DNA of 64,000 nucleotides, from assembly GCA_037447655.1 (NCBI GenBank), contig JBBHKE010001017.1, positions 69,512 to 133,511 on the forward strand, given 5' to 3'. The notes under the pieces were generated by a model. The model saw only the letters and a list, made by a program, of their open reading frames with translations, was not told where the DNA came from and searched no databases. A program made the translations under genes and the position numbers. This DNA comes from Zygnema cylindricum (lineage: Eukaryota; Streptophyta; Zygnematophyceae; Zygnematales; Zygnemataceae). Below are positions 1 to 10,676 of this stretch, piece after piece (the first letter of the stretch is position 1; every line of letters starts with the position of its first letter).

Positions 1-210
1 GCATGTGACAAAAGGGATGATAAACATGCAACACAATCAGCTGCAAAATAAATAATAATCAAATAAGCGGGAAAGTCATGAACATCTTTGAAAACGAGTG
101 AGAATAATTATGTAGAAGCAGCAAGCAGCAAATAAACATATCATAAGAAAAATAAAGGTAGAGTGAGAGAGGAAGCTATGAGGCTCAGTTTATTCCCCCC
201 CCCTAGCTCT
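1..210 (-). mobile_element. 3' non-coding end of PHD-type gypsy element, with polypurine tract
   Basis: On the minus strand the reading frame of the neighbouring gypsy pol stops at 211-213. It is followed by a purine run (AAAGAGCTA then nine G, about 195-210). The same arrangement follows the gag-protease element at 13036-13052, and the sequence beyond is recognisably related there too, for example GTTGCATGTTTAT followed by CACATGC. This is therefore the 3' end of the same retrotransposon family. Its true terminus probably lies just outside the window. Confidence 0.6.
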
Positions 211-1560
211 TTAGCCTGCCGAAGAGCTAGCCATTACGACTAGTAACTTCCGGCAGCCGTGACAAAACCAATGACCGTTCGGAACTGCTGTTAACGGAGG
301 AACCAAACACTCAATGTGAAATCCTTGGTTACAATGGTCGCATAGAAGCATTGATGTTTCTCCGTCGGCTCGGTTGGAAAGTGTGCATTGTGTAGCCTCA
401 GTGATAGACACACGCATACGGTCCATGTCTTGGGAAAGATCCGGTAAACAACATGGAGCACAATTCTTCGAATGCTCCCGCAAGGTTTGCGTATCTGCTC
501 TTTGAAGTCCGAGCATGCCATTCGTGTCTACTTGGATTATTCGGAGAATATGAGGTGAAACATCTGTGTCCAAAGTATCGAAGGATTGGCGCCGTATGTA
601 GACATAATCTCACACTCGGTAAGGCTTTTGCTGGGGCCGGTAGCCGCCGCTGCGTGTAGTGGCCAAGCGCAAAGTATCTCTGTGCTGGGCGATCTGCATG
701 TTGTCAAAAGCCATGGGCATCTCTCGGGCAAAAAGCAACGCTTTGTTAATAAGTTCTTCCAGAAAAACCCAGTGAGACAGTAAGGGAAGAGGAAAGCTTG
801 CTGCTTTCTGAATATTCCTACCCAGCAAGGGTTGACGCCCAAATAAGACATAGTAAGGACTGAAATTAGCAAGACTCGCGTGTACCGACATTCGATACCC
901 CATGGTAGTATAGCCCAGTGACTCGTCCCACACTGTTATATATTTCTCTAAGCAATGCTTGCGTAATGCCCGCTTGAAGGTCTTTACTGCACGTTCCGCC
1001 AATCCATCAGCCTATGGATGATCGCGGCTTGTTCGACGATAGTCTATGAGAGCGTTATCTAGCATTTCTTGGAATTCTCCACGGAATTCAGTCCCTTGAT
1101 CTGTGAGGACTTCGCCTGGAGCGTCCTATCTCATAAGGACACGTTCTTTAAAAGCAGCGGTGGTGAGCTTAGCAGTTTTGTGTGATAACGCTACAACTTC
1201 AACCCATTTGCTAAAATTTTCAATCATGATCATTATACATTGTTTCCCCCTCCGCGATATCGGAAAAGGGCCTGCAAAATCGCACGACCAGCGGTAAAAT
1301 AACCCCTTGATAGGTAATGGTTGGAGGGTAGTCTGCCGGTTGCTAAAAAAGGTATGTAGATGATCACATATTGCACACTTGTGCAATACCGCTGCGACAT
1401 CAAATTGCATCCCAGATCACCAATAGCTTGCCTGCAGCAAGCTTAAGGTGCGCTTGGTCCCATAGTGACCCAGCTCGGTGTGAATTTGTTCAATCAGCGA
1501 GAGGCATTCAGTCGGGCGAGGCACGTGTCTGTGACTACTGTCCGCTAACAATCGAACTAG
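211..1560 (-). pseudogene. Ty3/gypsy integrase with C-terminal PHD finger, decayed
   Basis: One minus-strand frame (all pieces in phase) encodes the end of a gypsy pol. In order it shows the integrase zinc-binding domain (HTELGHYGTKRT, then CAIC), the catalytic core with the triad Asp (WSCDFAG), Asp (EVLTDQGTEF) and Glu (DGLAERAVKT), and a C-terminal PHD-like finger (LLCDHCNQGFHIEC then WFCHGC). In-frame stops sit at 1417-1419, 1126-1128, 1012-1014 and 610-612, so the copy is dead. The second Cys of the PHD finger appears to be Ser. A PHD finger after integrase could direct integration to particular histone marks, much as chromodomains do in chromoviruses; that role is inferred. The upstream part of pol is cut off by the insertion at 1629. 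Confidence 0.82.
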
Positions 1561-1628
1561 CGAACCACCTAACTAAAGATAATTTTTAGCCCTTTTCTTT
1601 ACTCGTTCCTCCTCCTCGGATGTAATGC

Positions 1629-2763
1629 TGTCATGCCGCATTGTGTTGGGACATGTATTTGGTTTATTTGTAGGAATATTACGGGTTGAGGCTACAATAA
1701 TTCCGGTTGTGTTAAAATCATGCTTGAATGCAGGAGTTATTGTGTACTTACTTCGAAGAGACACCGGGAGTTCCAGTGGTGACACGGAGGTACATATTTG
1801 CGTGCGCGATTTGAAGGTGCACGATTCGAATGGCGTATGCGGATATTGTTTGGAGGTCGTACGAAACAAGATGAACGAACCTCCACGATATTACATTTGT
1901 ACTTTTATTTTCGCCTGTACTTTCACTTCAGTTGGAATTTCGCGATGTACGAATCGCGTGTACGGGGAGCGTTTGTTGGCGCTTCGATTTTTGGTTCACA
2001 TTGAAGTCGTGAACCCATCTAGGTTCACGCATACATGTAGTTAGGAAGGGTTTTAATCCACGGATTGTGAATTTTGTAACGTTGGCATATGGTCCTGGTT
2101 GCTTATTGGCCAGAAACCAAACTAGTCACAAATTGAACAGTGAAATGCTCTCACATGATTGGTTTGTTAGCAAATGTCAGAAAGTAGAACTTTGGTTATT
2201 TCGTTAGTACTTAGACGATTGCGTTAGGTTCGTACTCTCATCATTTGAGAGTACATGAATTGGTCGAAAAGGATTTAGATTTTTCTGTCTTTTTCCCTTG
2301 TCTTTTTCCTTAGTCAAATTGTCAGCTTTTTCCCTGCAAGGCTTTTTCTGCCTTAGTTTTTTTGAGACCTTAGCTTTTCTCTTTCCTCAGTAAAATTTTA
2401 TTGTAAGACCTACAAGTTAATTCACTCGGTTTCGGCCGGAGTCCGCACGGCTTCCCTTCAACAACCTCTTCTAGTTTGGATTCTGCCTACTTTCTCAGGC
2501 TGTTTCTGAACCTTTGTGGATGCCTTCTCTGAATTAGTGTTTGACATTTTGTTGTCTAATTTTAGTGGCCTTTGTTGGAGTTCGCTGGTGGTTTGTTGTA
2601 ATCCGGTTATCTCGGATTCTTTACCATTTTCCATTGCTTGCTTCCCGTTATCATTTTCTGCAATTGGTTATTAGTGTGTCAAAATCTGGTTTTCTCGGAT
2701 TTCGTGCAGATTTTTAACGTTGTTTACTTGTATTTTCTTGTTGCTATTTTTACTCGTTTGTTA
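1629..2763 (+). mobile_element. 5' end of gag-protease retrotransposon family, copy 1 (cut by gap)
   Basis: From TGTCATGCC at 1629 the sequence closely matches 6730 onward, except that the second copy carries a MITE. The match runs up to the assembly gap at 2764. The sequence on the left is the gypsy pol of the preceding entry, so this copy inserted into that element. Two copies starting at the same base in unrelated surroundings define the 5' terminus of the family. Open frames of about 140 codons occur in both copies but differ at many residues, and I do not call them genes. Confidence 0.75.
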
Positions 2764-2773
2764 NNNNNNNNNN
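2764..2773. other. Assembly gap (10 N)
   Basis: Ten consecutive N. The real gap length is unknown, so continuity between the element on the left and the sequence on the right should not be assumed. Confidence 0.99.
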
Positions 2774-4370
2774 TAAAAACCATTAAAATAGATTACTAAT
2801 GAGAGTCTAGAGAACCGTCTTAATAGACTTTAAGACGTACACACAAGGATAAATATCACATTTATAACGTTGTATAAACGTTCGGATAACACACGAACCA
2901 GACACAAAATGAATTAACACTTCAATCAGACTAAATAGTTTCAAGATCGTATAACAAAAAGACGTTGAAACTGATCTACTACACTAGTGAGACAAATAAT
3001 ATATACGGATTTTGAAACACTCCAATAAGATATCGGATCTATTACCATAGCCATTTTCAGCCATGGATTTAACCTTGGAAGGACCACAGACTACCCAAAA
3101 ACAGCCTACTTTGAATCAACACAGAATTCTACAGTAAAAACAAAACAATCTGAAACTACATTAACACTTATTATCTAGGCTATAGAATAACCTCACAAAG
3201 TTTTAGGCATATATAATAAACAGAGTGATCACATCATCTAGTCAAAGTTGCAGAAAAACAATATGCTAGAACTTTGATAAATCAGACTAACTTCACAATT
3301 AAGTAAAACACAGACCAAGCACACAATAGGCTTGCAAATATGTTGCAATATTTACACTATAAATAGGAACACACATGCAGAATTTCAGATAATTCTGCCA
3401 AGAGATCTGAGAGTAATCATTAGATAAAATTACCAAAAATGATCATCAATAGTTTTTGGTCTAAAAGTTCCCTAAGACTAAGAATGACTAAGTCCTACAA
3501 ATATACACTAGAGCTCATTACTGATTGTACGGAGGCATACCAGCCGTACGCAATCTACTAGCTACCTCTATTAGTGTTAGTATACCCGAATACTTCGAGG
3601 TTTATCAGAATGAGTAAATCTACACTAATAACTAATACACATAAAGACAAACCATTGTTGTAAATATTTACAAAGTACACAAAATCTCACAAAATCGTAT
3701 GCTCAGTTATGCATAGTCACTCAATGGAACTCCTCGAATTTCGTCAACCAATCCGGGGCATCCAAAATAAGCATCGTGTGATTGACACGATTTCGCATCC
3801 CCGCTACTTGAAAAATATCGGCGGCCTATATCCGCCATCCGTCGATCTTATTCGGCACCCTCGATGTCTCGCCACGTGGTCACAAAAAACCAAACGAAAT
3901 TCACGCGAGTCGTGAAATATCCCACGACGTCCCGAAGCGAATTGAGTCATTCATGTCCACTTGTTAAAATAATAATCGTACAACCGAAATCATTTCCGTA
4001 CCGCAGGCGCGTCCTTTGCAATAAATGTGGCAAATAAAGTACACGTCATTTGTCATAAACGTCGCTTGTTGCATATAAATTACATTTGTCCAAATTAAAT
4101 GTTGCGTACCGGCAATGTACATTTTGTAAAATTCACATCGGATTGCGTCGGGACCAGCCGTCCATTTCTTAACGCATTCCGCGCCACTCAATTACTACCT
4201 CACGTCCCTTTGATTTTACTCGTACATTTACTCCCCCAATCCGCAAATCCATTCGTACCACCATACTACTTTCGATAATGTAGTACGCACGCGAAACATC
4301 TCGAGCGCACAAAATGTCGAGTACGCACGAAACTTACTTTTCAAAAATAACAAAATTCTGTGTGAAATTA
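2774..4370. other. AT-rich non-coding stretch, nothing recognised
   Basis: No recognisable coding domain or terminal repeat. A 68-codon open frame at 3709-3915 (plus) and a 75-codon frame at 3964-4191 (minus) resemble no family I know. The stretch ends where the copia-A LTR begins. Confidence 0.5.
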
Positions 4371-5373
4371 TGTGTCCTCCATTATACTACAAAATACAAG
4401 AGGCCTCTAGATAGTTTTTAACTAGCCCACTTCAAGCCACAACCACTGCTGACGAAGAATGCAAAATGATAGTTTGACAACACCCGTCTGCAGCCTATAC
4501 TCCCATGAGTCTTTAGGAAAAAAAATCACTGAAAACGGCCAACTAGCCGATAAGTTATGAGCCGGCAAAAATGCCAATTTTATACAAAACTCTCTTCGAG
4601 AGAGGTGACTATCTACCAGATTTTCCTAAGTCCTAAATCCCTCTCACAACCCCTATCTACTGAAGTACGGACCAATCACATGACTATAAAGAAGAGAAAG
4701 GTATTATGGCCGGTGTCCTTTCTGTACAGCCAGTGTACGACAAGGCCACTGAGCAAACGCGTGTCACTTTACCACTCGTCCGTATGTTCCTCGGAATTCC
4801 TGCGACCATATGTTATTCCTCCACCTAGCGCCAAGGCATGCCACGTCCATAAACGTCAAAGTGACCATTCCGCGATCTCAGCATTGATATGCGCCGTCGG
4901 ATTAAATCCGACATTAAATGTCGGCCGTCGAAACAAGTGTCCGATTCATTTGTTTCGTGCAAAATAACATCGGCAGTGAAATACTTTAACTAGTTCTATG
5001 TTCCTCTGTTCACTTTTTAGTTAATCGGTTTCAGAATCATGTATGAGTTAAAATACGTTTCAGACACCATGTAATTTAACGGACTTCACGACAGACTAGT
5101 TAGAGCTACCGGCTACGCCGTACTCTACCAGTCGGAGGTTTGAGTCCTGCCAGACTCAACCTTTTGTTGAGAGTGACATTTGTCACTCTTTAGTCCTGCT
5201 TGCAGAACTAAGGCAACCATAAGGCTTAACCACCCTCTCTATCCTTCAGTGACTACAATAAGAATGGGGGCTAGAGAGGGGAGGTGAAGGCAGGCTGCCT
5301 GCCCTTTTCTTTTTCCTTTTATACTAACTTATTTATACCTAGAAAATACTCTAGAAATCTATTAATTTCAACA
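4371..5373 (-). repeat. 3' LTR of copia-A (1,003 bp)
   Basis: On the minus strand it starts TGTTGAAAT and ends GGAGGACACA, giving TG...CA termini. Related copies lie at 16251-17010 (5' LTR of the same element, truncated) and at 24828-25857 (solo LTR). It is followed on the inner side by a minus-strand polypurine tract (AATAAGGGGAG, 5374-5384), as expected for a 3' LTR. Confidence 0.85.
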
Positions 5374-6729
5374 CTCCCCTTATTTTCCAGTCTAGTTTTA
5401 ACTTTAGTTTTAGTCCACATTTTTCTCCGCAATATTTCAATTTAGGAGAGGGTACAGGTTTTATCATCATATCAGCCACCATTTCCTCATCAGATCTATA
5501 TACAAGATTCACAATCTTATTCTCAACTTTTACCCTCACAAAACTCAATCTTATGTCCATATGCTAAGCTTTGAAATGATGTTACGGATTGGTTGCAATT
5601 GCAATGGCAGCTTGATTATCACAAAACATTTCATGCACTCCCTCTTTTATATACCCAAGTCCTTGCAACAAGGACTTGACCCACATCAATTCTTTCACAG
5701 CATAACAAGAGTCCGTGTACTCATCCTCCATAGTAGACTGAGCAACCACCTTTTGTTGCTTACTACTCCAACAACAAGCACTTTCCCCCACATACAACAC
5801 ATACCCAGAAGTGCATCTTCTCATAGGTGCATTTCATAACTGGCATCACTCCAAGTAGTGATATCAGTGTGCTCCCCTCCCAAATGTAACCATAACTCTC
5901 TAGTTCTTACCACATATCTCATGACTCTCTTGGTTGCCTCCCAATCTCTCTTCGTAGGATCATTAAAACTCCGACTGAGGACTCCTACTGCTGCCGCTAT
6001 GTCCGGCCTAGTAGAGTTCATAAAATAGATCAAATTTCCTATGACGTGTCTATAAGGGATAGACTTTATAAACTCTCTCTCTCCTCTTAACTCATCTGAT
6101 CATCTAAGATCATCACTCCTCCTACACTTCCATCACTTATTTTTGTCAAGTCGATGGGAGTGGTACAACTGTCAGCCTTTTCCATCTGAAATCTCTCAAG
6201 CATATTACCTATTGCTTCTTTCTATGTAAGTCTGATAATCCTTTCCCCCCTATCTCTCTCCATTTCGATCCCCAAAATGTATTTTGCCTCACCTAAATCC
6301 TTCATAACAAATCTGCCTCTAAGATCTTTCGGTAGCCTATTGATCTTTTCCAAAGACTTACTAAGCAGAAGCAGATCATTCACATATATTGCAATAAAAA
6401 TGACAACATTCTCATCCTCAAACATATAGATAGAATGGTCAGAACTAATCAGGATTTACCCAGACCGGTGAGAAACTCATCTAGTTTCTTATTCCACTGT
6501 CGGGAGCCTACTTCAGTTCATATAAGGACTTGATGAGCCTGCACACTTTGCTCTCTCCTCCTTCCACAAATCCCTCAGGTTGCCTCATGAATATCTCTTC
6601 CTCTAGCACATCATTAAGATAGACAGTCTTAATATCCATCTAGTGTATTTCCATGTCTTGCGTTGTTGCCAGACTGAGGAGAATCGTTATTGATGGGAAC
6701 CAGACAACTGGAGCAAAGGTCTCCTCATA
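5374..6729 (-). pseudogene. Copia-A pol, C-terminal part: reverse transcriptase and RNase H, decayed
   Basis: Minus-strand fragments give a Ty1/copia order. The RT start continues from the block at 13269, with EETFAPVV, then MDIKT. The catalytic box reads IYVNDLLL. RNase H shows SDASY, an active-site region WSSKQQKVVAQST and CDNQAAI, and the tail ends in VADMM.KPV. The usual YVDD box is YVND, so one catalytic Asp is lost. Stops lie at 6640-6642 and 6508-6510, the latter next to a one-base loss in a C run. The frame is broken in several other places. The gene is split by the insertion 6730-13264; its N-terminal half lies at 13265-16250. Confidence 0.88.
6726..6729. repeat. Left target-site duplication CATA
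   Basis: CATA occurs here and again at 13265-13268, flanking the 6,535-bp insertion. Reading the copia RT frame across a single CATA gives the expected motif GIDYEET, which shows that both junctions are exact. Confidence 0.85.
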
Positions 6730-7314
6730 TGTCATGCCGCATTGTGTCGCGACATGTATTTTGTTTATTTGTAAGAATATTACGGGTTGAGGCTACACTA
6801 ATTCTGGTTGTGTTAAAATCATGCTTGAATGCAGGATTTATTGCTTACTTACTTCAAAGAGACGCCGGGAATTCCGTTGGTGACACGGAGATACGAATTT
6901 GCGTGCGCGATTTGAAGGTGCACGATTCGAATGGCGTACGGGGATATCGTTTGGAGGTCGTACGAAACAAGATGAACGACCCTCCACGATATTACATTTG
7001 TACTTTTATTTTCGCGTGTATTTTCACTTCAGTTGGAATTTCGCGATGTATGAATCGCGTGTACGCGGAACGTTTGTTGGCGCTTCGATTTTTGGTTCAC
7101 ATTGAAGTCGTGAACCCATATAGGTTCACGCATACATGTAGTTAGGAAGGGTTTTAATCCGCGGATTGTGAATTTTGTAACGTAGGCATATGGTCTCGGT
7201 CGCTTATTGGCCAGAACCCAAACTAGTCACAAATTGTATAGTGAAATACTCTCACATGATTGGTTAGTTAGCAAATGTCAGAAAGTAGTACTTTGGTTAT
7301 TTCGTTAGTACTTA

Positions 7315-8093
7315 GGGTGCGTCTCTATGTACTTCAAACTTAGAGATTTTTTTTTTGTTTTTTAGCGCAGATCCGGCGGACCCGGATTTCGGGTGTCCCT
7401 ATGTGTACCAAACGAAATTGTCACTTAGGGCGTGACGATTGTATACGTCGACAATGCCCGTGACGGCTGTCAACGTCTACAATCTGTGATGACGCACGTT
7501 ATTTTTTGTAACTGCTTGTGACGTCGCGTGACTTTTCGTGACATTGTAGACCTACTGCCCTCCAGCCTCTGTCCTTTCACGGTTGAAGAAGATGCGTTTT
7601 GACTTTGCGTCTATTGTCGGCTGGACGTGAAATGGCATCGGAACCTTGAGACCCCTTTAAAAAAAATCCCGTACCGGATGGAAACGGACAAAACAAAACA
7701 AACTATGTACTTCTCTTTGTCGTATTAAACAAAAACGGACAAAACATAGCAAATCGTGTACACTTCCACGTCGCTTGAAATCGTTTGAATTTTTTGAACA
7801 AAACAATACATGTGCGAATACGTGTTCCTATTTGTTTATAGAAAATCCCTAATTTTAAAACACATCGGCCCTGTATTTTAAAGATAAGGTTGAAGATGAC
7901 GTTTTTTGTCGTCAAAGTGGGTCGAAGAACACAAGACGACAAGATGTAGCACATTTTAAATTCGATGATGAAGCAAAATGTACTTCTCTTTTTTTCTATT
8001 TTATTGTATGGTTGAAACTAACGCGGTACGCATCTAAATTTTACAGGAAAACGACAGAAAAAAACCCTTACTTAAGCACACAAAGACGCACCC
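7315..8093. mobile_element. PIF/Harbinger-like MITE (779 bp)
   Basis: It has terminal inverted repeats GGGTGCGTC...GACGCACCC and a 3-bp duplication TTA on both sides (7312-7314, 8094-8096). Copy 1 of the host element has the undisturbed site (TACTTAGACG near 2210), so the insertion is directly visible as a presence/absence difference. The TTA duplication and G-rich ends fit PIF/Harbinger. It shares its inner end (AAAACCCTTACTT) with the MITE at 32329-33036. No transposase is encoded. Confidence 0.85.
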
Positions 8094-9422
8094 TTAGACG
8101 ATTGCGTTAGGTTCGTACTCTCATAATTTGAGAGTATAGGAATTGGTCGAAGAGTACTTAGATTTTTCTGTCTTTTTCCCTTGTCTTTTTCCTTAGTCAA
8201 ATTGTCAGCTTTTTCCCTGCAAGGATTTTTCTACCTTAGTTTTTTCAGCGCTTAGCTTTTCTCTTGCCTTATTATACTTTTATTGTAAGCCCTACAAGTT
8301 AATTCACTCGGTTTCGGCCGGAGTCCGCACGGTTTCCCTTCAACAATCTCTTCTAGTTTGGATTCTGCCTACTTTCTCAGGCTGTTTCTGAACCTTTGTG
8401 GATGCCTTCTCTGAATTAGGGTTTGACATTTTGTTGTCTAATTTCTGTGGCCTTTGTTGGAGTTCGCTGGTGGTTTGTTGTAACCCGGTTATCTCGGATT
8501 CTTTACCATTTTCCATTGCTTGCTTCCCGTTATCATTTTCTGCAATTGGTTATTAGTGTGTCAAAATCTGGTTTTCTCGGATTTCGTGCAGATTTTTAAC
8601 GTTGTTTTCTTGTATTTTCTTGTTACTATTTTTACTCGTTTGTTAGAATTTCGTTAATCTCGGATTCTTTACGTATTTGAGTGCTTGTTTTCTTGTTGTA
8701 ATTTTTTGCAATCAGCGTGCCAAGATCCAGTTATCTCTGATTCACTGCAGATTTTTATTGTTGTTTTCTTGCATTTTTCTGGTTTTGTTTTCTTTATTTA
8801 AAATCCTAGACCTAACTCCTGTAAGGAATACGCCCAGACCGTGGAGCCTAGTGGCTGCCCATCGGCTTAGTATTCTTGTACTCTCAAATTATCATTCTTC
8901 TCTCTCTTGTTTGGTGTTAAAAAAATCAAAAAAAAATTGTAATATTTCATTTTCAGTTTTTGTTGAAAAGAAAAAAAATATCATCTTTCATTTTCAGTTT
9001 TGGTTCTTGGTTTTGTCTTTTCCATTTCTAATCCAATTTACCTTTCGTTTTCAGTTTTCATTCTCAGTTTGGAGTGAGAAATTTAAAAAGAAAAATATAT
9101 AAATACATTATTTACCATATAAAATCTATCTTTCCATTTCTAAATTTTCTTTCAAGTATTTTTTTAATCCGGTTTCTTCCTTTTGATCCGGTTTTATCTT
9201 TCCATCGGTTTTAATCCCATCTCTTCTCCACTTGTAGTTTCTTTTTCAGTTTTTCCTTTGAAAGAAAAATTATAAAAATTGATATATATCTAAAATTTGT
9301 ACCTTAAAAATACTTTTGTTTGTTTTTTTTTCAATTCAGTTTTTTGGTGTTTTCCCTCTATCTTATTTCTCTTGCCCACCTTGCTGCCCCTCTATTTTAG
9401 GTTTTTTAGGTTTAAATTTGTG

Positions 9423-9502
9423 GCAGATTTTAGGGTTTGGTTGCAGATTTTAGGGTTTGGTTGCAGATTTTAGGGTTTGGTTGCAGATTTTAGGGTTAGT
9501 CT
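9423..9502 (+). repeat. 20-bp tandem repeat containing TTTAGGG
   Basis: Four near-perfect copies of a 20-bp unit, GCAGATTTTAGGGTTTGGTT, in the 5' leader of the gag-protease element. Each unit holds TTTAGGG, the plant telomere motif, so the array is also a run of telo-boxes. It lies about 1.2 kb before the gag start. Confidence 0.85.
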
Positions 9503-10004
9503 GCCGAATTCGGGTTTGGGATGCCGCTAACCTGATTCTAACTTGCTTTGTGACTTATACTATCTTTTCCGATACTTTTAGTCTTCCTTTCCCGGTCCCG
9601 CACCATACGGAGATCTGCGTGGCTTCACATTTTGGATTCGCTTTCAGTTTTCGTTCGTAATTTGCATTGTTAAGCCGTGGTGTTTCACACGATTATTTGG
9701 AAATTGTGTAGAGGCCCACGCGGTCCTGGGGACATTTGGAGGAGACTCTTTTTGGAGGAAACTTTGGGAGCGGATTGTGGAGCGGATTCACACTTTGGCG
9801 CTCTGCAAAGCCCCAGCTCCGGCGACCAGCTACGGCTCACCTTTGATAATCACAAGATTATTAAAGGTGTTCTGTAAGTATTACGATGCCCTGCGGGCGC
9901 ATGAGCGTGTTAAGATAGTTGGTTGACCGTTTAGAGGGTTCGTGCATGGATTGGGTTTCATTGGACCCAATTTTATTGAGCACTTGCATTTCCCAGCATT
10001 CTTC

Positions 10005-10260
10005 GTTTATAATCTGGCCGTGAGTGGCCTTCCGTTTTCGTGATTGCCTGGAGTGGATTTTACAGCTTAGATCTGGCCGTTGGTGGCCTTGGATAGTTGT
10101 TTCTCTGTTTGTGTTGCTGTAGATCTGCACCTGTGGGTGCTTGGATAGCAATTTTTCTGCCTTTATAGATCTGGCCCTCCGGCCTTGCCCACTTGTTTGC
10201 AGGGTAGAAGGTTTCGGTAACACGGCTTTTTGGTAGATCTGGTCATCGTGGCCTTGATAG
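10005..10260 (+). repeat. Degenerate leader repeat around TAGATCTGGCC
   Basis: About five diverged units share AGATCTGGCC or AGATCTG followed after 5-10 bases by GGCCTTGGATAG or a variant (around 10010, 10070, 10120, 10165 and 10234). They lie between the promoter-proximal leader and gag. Several units can pair with themselves (GGCC...GGCC). The role is unknown; a structured leader or packaging signal is possible. Confidence 0.55.
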
Positions 10261-10676
10261 TGACTTATTGGTTTGATTGTTGTGTGTGGCTTGGTTGCTC
10301 ACTTGTTGCATTTCGTATAGATCGTGTTCATTATCTTGTCGTTGTTTCCCTCTTCGTTTTATGCCCACCGATTGGAACAATTTTAATTTCTGTTCCGGGT
10401 CTACTCGTAGTGGTGTAGCTTTTCGCCCATCACCTGTAGACCAAATCGATCTAGCAAGTATATCTAATTTTCCTATAACTTCGGTTCCAATTTCGAGAAC
10501 ATCTTGTGCCCGTTCCGGACTCATGTCAGTCTCTTCTTTGGCCTCCGTCTCCTCTACGCTATCTGTAGAGGAAACCAAAGACGAGAGCCTCGAGGGATTC
10601 GACTCAGGTTCCCTCTCCTTTTGGTCTTCTCCTGGTCTTATTTTTTTCCCACCTCCATACACACCGGTCAGTGACA

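Noticed and set aside
1625-2044. Open frame of ~140 codons present in both copies of the gag-protease element's 5' region (also 6690-7145)
   Set aside because: The copies differ at many amino-acid positions and a second frame is open over the same stretch in both. No sign of protein-level conservation.
5100-5165. tRNA-like segment in the copia-A LTR (GGTTTGAGTCC resembles a B box)
   Set aside because: No matching acceptor stem and a mismatched T stem; the other LTR copies do not keep the box. Probably chance.
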